From an uncultured Muribaculaceae bacterium (GTDB lineage Bacteria > Bacteroidota > Bacteroidia > Bacteroidales > Muribaculaceae): a stretch of DNA of 10,275 bases. The stretch lies in contig CAJUHM010000026.1 in the NCBI GenBank assembly GCA_910586475.1, forward strand, positions 1 to 10,275. The letters are read 5' to 3'. The translations under genes were made by a program, and so were the position numbers. Under the pieces are notes generated by a model, which saw nothing but the letters and a program-made list of their open reading frames with translations, ran no database searches and was not told the origin of the DNA. Positions 7,410 to 10,275 of the stretch are shown piece by piece; within the stretch, counting starts at the first letter, position 1; each line of letters opens with the position of its first letter.

Positions 7410-7745
7410 ATGTATAAAAAGTCACTGCGTCGGGTTTTTTCTGTTGCGGTTCTGCTGCTGACGGCTCTGTCGTCGGTGGCCGCTACCCGTTCGTGGGAAT
7501 CAGTAGACAGAATCCCGCCGCCGATGTCGGAGCAGGTCGCGCAGGCCGATGAGTTCAAGGCGTTCGTGAAGGAGGGCTTTCTCTATGTCGAACTGCGCCA
7601 GCGTGCCACGGTGCGTCTGTTCACGATACTCGGACAGCCGGTTGTCCAGGAGGCCCTTGGTCCCGGCTTTTATCGTTTCCGGCTTGCAGTACGCGGAATC
7701 TATCTGCTGAAAATCAATTCGACAACGCGGCGCATCACACTTTAA
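7410..7745 (+). CDS. small secreted protein resembling a lone type IX sorting domain
   Basis: This is a 111-residue exported protein. Residues 1-25 form a Sec signal peptide: a basic start (MYKKSLRR), a hydrophobic core (VFSVAVLLLTALSS) and a likely cut after the VA/AA region. It has no lipobox cysteine. The mature part is about 85 residues. Its C-terminal half reads VRLFTILGQPVVQEAL, then GFYRFRLAVRGIYLLKI and RRITL. That is the pattern of the type A C-terminal sorting domain of the type IX secretion system (a LG-x-V strand, a G-[IV]-Y-[LI]-[LV]-[KR] strand, and a final basic-hydrophobic strand). Normally such a domain ends a much larger cargo protein; here nearly nothing precedes it. It may be a free-standing domain of that fold with a different use, or a remnant. 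The start was chosen for the signal peptide and promoter position. It is divergent from the phage-like cluster and 79 bases before lptE. Confidence 0.65.
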   Translation: MYKKSLRRVFSVAVLLLTALSSVAATRSWESVDRIPPPMSEQVAQADEFKAFVKEGFLYVELRQRATVRLFTILGQPVVQEALGPGFYRFRLAVRGIYLLKINSTTRRITL

Positions 7746-7774
7746 TCCATATTTTCTCCGATCCCTCAGACGGC

Positions 7775-7790
7775 AGACCCCATATGGTCT
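7775..7790. repeat. short hairpin between the sorting-domain gene and lptE
   Basis: AGACC (7775-7779) and GGTCT (7786-7790) pair around a 6-base loop that contains the palindrome CCATATGG's core. The stem is short, and no T-run follows directly. It could weakly terminate the upstream transcript or be an operator overlapping the -33 region of lptE. Low support. Confidence 0.25.
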
Positions 7791-7814
7791 ATTGGCTGAA
7801 AATTATTATTTTTG
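7783..7814 (+). promoter_or_regulatory. probable lptE promoter
   Basis: TATTTTTG (7807-7814) fully matches the TAnnTTTG -7 element. At 20 bases upstream lies TATG (7783-7786), a 3-of-4 match to the -33 TTTG. The G of the -7 box ends 10 bases before the lptE ATG, so the leader would be only a few nucleotides. The strong -7 and weak -33 give moderate support for lptE having its own promoter in addition to any read-through. Confidence 0.45.
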
Positions 7815-7824
7815 TGAACTGAAA

Positions 7825-8346
7825 ATGAAAATCAAAAATACCATCCTGCTAATCGTCGCTCTGCTGACAGTGTCTGTCGGCATAGTCGCGTGCATTCCGA
7901 GTTTTACGCTCAACGGCGCGCCGATCGACTATAATGTCTACAAGACTGTCCGGGTCTCGAATTTTCCGATTCGTGCGGCGCTCGTCTATCCTCCTCTTGA
8001 GCAGACTTTTGAGAACGAGCTACTCAACTACATCACGCGCAATACGCGCCTGCAGACCGTCGACGGAGCCTCCGATCTCAATATCGAGGGGGAAATAACG
8101 CAGTACTACCTCACTCCGCAGGCCGTCACCGAGGATGCATATGCCTCGAAGACACGTCTTACAATCGGGGTCAGGGTGAAATATACCGACAATAAAGCCG
8201 ATGGGAAGGATATAGACCAGACCTTCACGGCCTATCGCGACTTCGACAGCTCGCAGATGCTGACCGACGTTCAGGACCAGCTCTGTCAGGAGATCTCGGA
8301 AGAGCTTGTTCAGCTGATCTTCAACGCGACTCTCGGCAACTGGTAA
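7825..8346 (+). CDS. lptE: LptE family LPS-assembly lipoprotein
   Basis: This is a 173-residue lipoprotein of the Bacteroidetes LptE family. It plugs and assists LptD in placing lipopolysaccharide in the outer leaflet of the outer membrane. The signal peptide has a MKIKN start, a hydrophobic core and GIVAC with the lipidated cysteine at residue 23. The mature part has the family features: PSFTLNGAPIDYNVYKTVRVSNFPIRA near the start, a helix with PPLEQTFENELLNYI, a strand LNIEGEITQYYLTPQAV, and long strands RLTIGVRVKYTDN and QTFTAYRDFDSS, ending in an amphipathic helix (LCQEISEELVQLIFNATLGNW). An upstream in-frame TTG at 7792 would add 11 residues before the signal peptide and overlap the -7 box, so ATG 7825 is preferred. 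The following helical-repeat gene and secG form a block I recall as conserved in Bacteroidales, which supports the call. Confidence 0.85.
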   Translation: MKIKNTILLIVALLTVSVGIVACIPSFTLNGAPIDYNVYKTVRVSNFPIRAALVYPPLEQTFENELLNYITRNTRLQTVDGASDLNIEGEITQYYLTPQAVTEDAYASKTRLTIGVRVKYTDNKADGKDIDQTFTAYRDFDSSQMLTDVQDQLCQEISEELVQLIFNATLGNW

Positions 8347-8387
8347 AATAAAAATCAAGTCATTAATCACAACGACAGAATCCGGAA

Positions 8388-9152
8388 ATGACCTCATATG
8401 ACCGTCTGATAGCCTCGATCGAGACTGACACACCGCTGCCGGCCGCTGACGCGCTGGAGCTGCTCGAGAGCTATCCTTGCTTCACGCTTCCGGCCTCAAG
8501 GGCTCTTCTCGATCCTTCGCTTGACGAGGATCTCAGGCGCAGGTTTCTGTCGGCGGTGGCACTTAACGCCCCCGATGTCAAAACACTGATCACGTTGATT
8601 GAACCCAACGGCGCCCGTCTGGCCGGGTTTTATCCCGACGGAAAGCGGGCCGAAACCCCGACAACCGAGAGCGCGATCGACACGTTTCTCGACACCTACG
8701 GCCACGGAATCGACCCCCGGGAGGAAGCTCTTCTCGAACGGCTCATCTTCAATCCGGCACCCGACTACAGCGAGGTGCTTGCCCGCGAGGCCGCAGAAGA
8801 TCCCGCCCCCGTTGAACCGGCGGAGAAATCAGAGCAGGACAGTCTGCTTGATGCCTTCATAGATTCGCAGAATGCTCCGGCACCTCCCGCGCCACGGCGC
8901 GCCGAGGAGAAAACTACCGTCGGTCACCACCGTCCCGATCCGGAAGCGCCGCTCAGTGAAAGTCTTGCGAAAATCTTCATCAAACGTGGCCGCTATGACA
9001 AGGCATTTGAAATAATAAAGCAATTAAGTTTGAATTTTCCCGAAAAAAGTGTTTACTTTGCAGACCAATTGCGTTTTTTGCAGAAACTGATCGTTGTCCA
9101 GCGCTACGAGAAGGCAGAAAACAGAAAGACTAATCAACTCAAAAATCAATAA
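8388..9152 (+). CDS. uncharacterised Bacteroidales protein with C-terminal TPR-like hairpin
   Basis: This is a 254-residue soluble protein without signal peptide or membrane segment. The N-terminal part (1-130) is mostly helical and acidic. A low-complexity Pro/Ala/Glu linker covers about 134-187. The C-terminal part (190-236: SLAKIFIKRGRYDKAFEII, then LSLNFPEKSVYFADQLRFL) is a strongly conserved TPR-like helix pair, with the G-RYDKA pattern of a tetratricopeptide. The tail is rich in K, N and Q. The linker suggests two tethered domains. It lies 41 bases after lptE and 9 bases before secG, so it is probably co-translated with envelope-biogenesis genes and may assist secretion or LPS transport. 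Its function is unknown to me. The ATG at 8388 is the first in frame after lptE and leaves a normal gap. Confidence 0.75.
   Translation: MTSYDRLIASIETDTPLPAADALELLESYPCFTLPASRALLDPSLDEDLRRRFLSAVALNAPDVKTLITLIEPNGARLAGFYPDGKRAETPTTESAIDTFLDTYGHGIDPREEALLERLIFNPAPDYSEVLAREAAEDPAPVEPAEKSEQDSLLDAFIDSQNAPAPPAPRRAEEKTTVGHHRPDPEAPLSESLAKIFIKRGRYDKAFEIIKQLSLNFPEKSVYFADQLRFLQKLIVVQRYEKAENRKTNQLKNQ
9029..9060 (+). promoter_or_regulatory. possible internal promoter for secG
   Basis: Inside the 3' end of the preceding gene, TTTG (9029-9032) is followed after 20 bases by TTACTTTG (9053-9060), 7 of 8 positions of TAnnTTTG. Transcription would begin near 9066, about 95 bases before the secG ATG. The local sequence is clearly more AT-rich than the surrounding coding region. 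It would allow secG expression apart from lptE. It overlaps conserved coding sequence, so it could be coincidental. Confidence 0.35.
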
Positions 9153-9161
9153 CGAAAGAAT

Positions 9162-9521
9162 ATGTCAATTGTATTCATTGTGCTTACCTTGCTGGTAGCC
9201 ATTCTATTAATTTGTGTAGTGCTTATCCAGAAGTCAAAAGGCGGGGGTCTGTCTTCGTCGTTTGCCGGCTCAAACCAGATCATGGGTGTGCGCCGTACGA
9301 ACAACTTCATCGAAAAAGTGACCTGGTCGCTTGCCGGAGCAGTCGCTGTCCTTTCGGTTCTTTGCACATTCACAATGCCCGACGCGATCACTTCAGCCTC
9401 GCGTGTCGAGGCAAGCGCTCCTGAGCAGACCGCCGGCGGCAACTATGATACTCAGGCTCCCGTACCCGCACAGGACGCAGCTCAGACACCTGCTCCCGTT
9501 CCCGCCACACCGGAGCAGTAA
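9162..9521 (+). CDS. secG: preprotein translocase subunit SecG
   Basis: This is a 119-residue inner-membrane protein that joins SecY and SecE in the Sec translocon and aids the SecA-driven cycle. The first membrane segment is about residues 2-22 (IVFIVLTLLVAILLICVVLI). It is followed by the family signature IQKSKGGGLSSSFAG with the Gly-rich loop, then MGVRRTNNFIEKVTW, and a second membrane segment about 53-72. The tail (about 80-119) is rich in Pro, Ala and Gln and ends in repeats of APVPA type; such variable tails are common in Bacteroidetes SecG. The length is close to that of E. coli SecG (110). It is 9 bases after the preceding gene, so it is likely in the same operon, and it is followed by a hairpin terminator. 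Confidence 0.92.
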   Translation: MSIVFIVLTLLVAILLICVVLIQKSKGGGLSSSFAGSNQIMGVRRTNNFIEKVTWSLAGAVAVLSVLCTFTMPDAITSASRVEASAPEQTAGGNYDTQAPVPAQDAAQTPAPVPATPEQ

Positions 9522-9556
9522 GCCAAAATCGAAAGAGACACAACGATAACCCGAGC

Positions 9557-9585
9557 AGGCCGTGACCTCAATCAAGTCGCGGCCT
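9557..9585 (+). terminator. hairpin terminator after secG
   Basis: AGGCCGTGAC (9557-9566) pairs with GTCGCGGCCT (9576-9585) to form a 10-pair stem, with one T-G wobble and a 9-base loop. It sits 36 bases after the secG stop and 39 bases before the next ATG. The tail TGGTTGCAT is not a clean T-run, so intrinsic termination may be partial or may use another factor. Even so, the stem is the strongest hairpin I found in the window's gaps. Confidence 0.6.
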
Positions 9586-9624
9586 TGGTTGCATAAGAAT
9601 CGAACGCAAATCACTTCCCCCAAC

Positions 9625-10258
9625 ATGGCAACAGCGACAGACACCCTCTTCATTATTCCGGCACGCGGAGGCAGCAAAGGGATTCCGGGAAAGAACATCA
9701 AGGATTTCTGCGGACGTCCGCTGATCCACTATGCCATCGAACAGGCCAGGCAGCTTGGCGCCGACAGTCATGTCATTGTCTCGACCGACTCCGAAGAAAT
9801 CGCTGAAGTCGCGCGTGCGACGGGGCTGCGGGTCGATTACCGGCGTCCCGATGAACTCGGCGGCGACACGATCGGTAGCCGTGAGGTTATGCTTGATGTC
9901 ATGGACTGGGCTGATGCCAGAGGTCTGAAGTATGACCGGATCTGTCTGCTGCAGCCGACGTCGCCGCTGCGCACGGTCGATGACATCCGGCGTTGTCTGG
10001 AGGCGTATTCCCCGGACCTTGACATGGTGGTAAGCACTGTTGAGTCGTCGACTAACCCCTACTACAACTGCTTCGAGGAGAGCGATGAGGGTTTTCTCCG
10101 GATCTCGAAGGGCGACGGGCAGTTCGTGCGCCGTCAGGATGCACCGAAGGTCTGGGAGTACAGCGGGGCGGTCTATGTCATCAATCCGCAGTCGCTCCGC
10201 GAACGTCCTCTCGGCTCATTCACCCGCCGCAGGGGTGTCGAGATCGACCAGGCGAGAG
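9625..10258 (+). CDS. acylneuraminate cytidylyltransferase (CMP-sialic acid synthetase type), 3' truncated by window end
   Basis: The N-terminal 211 residues of a nucleotidyltransferase that activates a nonulosonic acid (such as Neu5Ac, or legionaminic or pseudaminic acid) with CTP for transfer to surface glycans; it acts in the cytosol. The signature is IIPARGGSKGIPGKNI (10-25), the CTP-binding loop. It is followed by GRPLIHYAIEQA, VIVSTDSEEIAEVA, RRPDELGGDTI, and ICLLQPTSPLRTVDDI (about 110-125). After these come the sugar-binding SGAVYVIN (about 186-193) and GVEID (about 205-209). The family usually has about 225-235 residues, so only the C-terminal end is missing. The ATG at 9625 begins just before the first strand, as expected. 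The gene starts 103 bases after secG behind a hairpin, so it probably forms a separate unit, though I see no clear promoter. The exact sugar cannot be read from this part. Bases after 10258 are adapter, and residues read from them (EIGRAS) are not real. Confidence 0.85.
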
Positions 10259-10275
10259 AGATCGGAAGAGCGTCG
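10259..10275. other. Illumina TruSeq adapter contamination at the contig end
   Basis: The last 17 bases, AGATCGGAAGAGCGTCG, are identical to the first 17 bases of the TruSeq read-through adapter seen in read 2. A chance match of this length is negligible, and it falls exactly at the sequence end, where untrimmed adapter is expected. It is an assembly artefact. The opposite window end shows no adapter. Confidence 0.95.

Noticed and set aside
7792..7824. TTG start for lptE at 7792
   Set aside because: It spans the -7 element and adds 11 residues before a complete lipoprotein signal peptide.
1..10275. CRISPR arrays, tRNA or rRNA genes, insertion sequences
   Set aside because: I found no regularly spaced repeats, no cloverleaf or rRNA signature, and no transposase or terminal inverted repeats by reading both strands.

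Overview
This window looks like the chromosome of a gut-type member of the Bacteroidales. The evidence is lipoprotein signal peptides with an acidic stretch after the cysteine, promoters of the Bacteroidetes form (TTTG, 19-21 bases, TAnnTTTG) instead of sigma-70 boxes, little use of Shine-Dalgarno sites, and an lptE - helical-repeat protein - secG gene order that I recall as typical of this order. The visibly GC-rich coding sequence would suit a Muribaculaceae-like genome, but that family-level guess is inference only.

Left part, all on the minus strand and read from right to left: a large 826-residue protein of phage structural character (4666-7146), an intact phage-type large terminase subunit (2702-4594), a right-handed beta-helix lipoprotein probably displayed on the cell surface (1225-2658), and an N-acetylhexosamine-1-kinase-like sugar kinase (78-1184). 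The gaps are 71, 43 and 40 bases, so the four could be co-transcribed from a promoter near 7190. No portal, capsid, protease, small terminase, integrase or lysis gene accompanies the two phage-like genes. They are either a remnant or a domesticated packaging-like module set among host genes.

Right part, on the plus strand: a divergent intergenic region (7147-7409) with outward promoter elements; a 111-residue secreted protein that is essentially a lone type IX-secretion-like C-terminal sorting domain; lptE (outer-membrane LPS assembly lipoprotein); an uncharacterised acidic protein with a C-terminal TPR-like hairpin; secG (Sec translocon subunit); a hairpin terminator; and the first 211 codons of an acylneuraminate cytidylyltransferase (neuA-type). 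The lptE and secG block is envelope-biogenesis housekeeping. The neuA-type gene begins a separate unit for activating a nonulosonic sugar for surface glycans.

The last 17 bases (10259-10275) match the start of the Illumina TruSeq read-through adapter and are not genomic. The neuA reading frame should be cut there. The best candidate for unusual biology is the terminase plus 826-residue protein pair and its apparent linkage to a surface lipoprotein.
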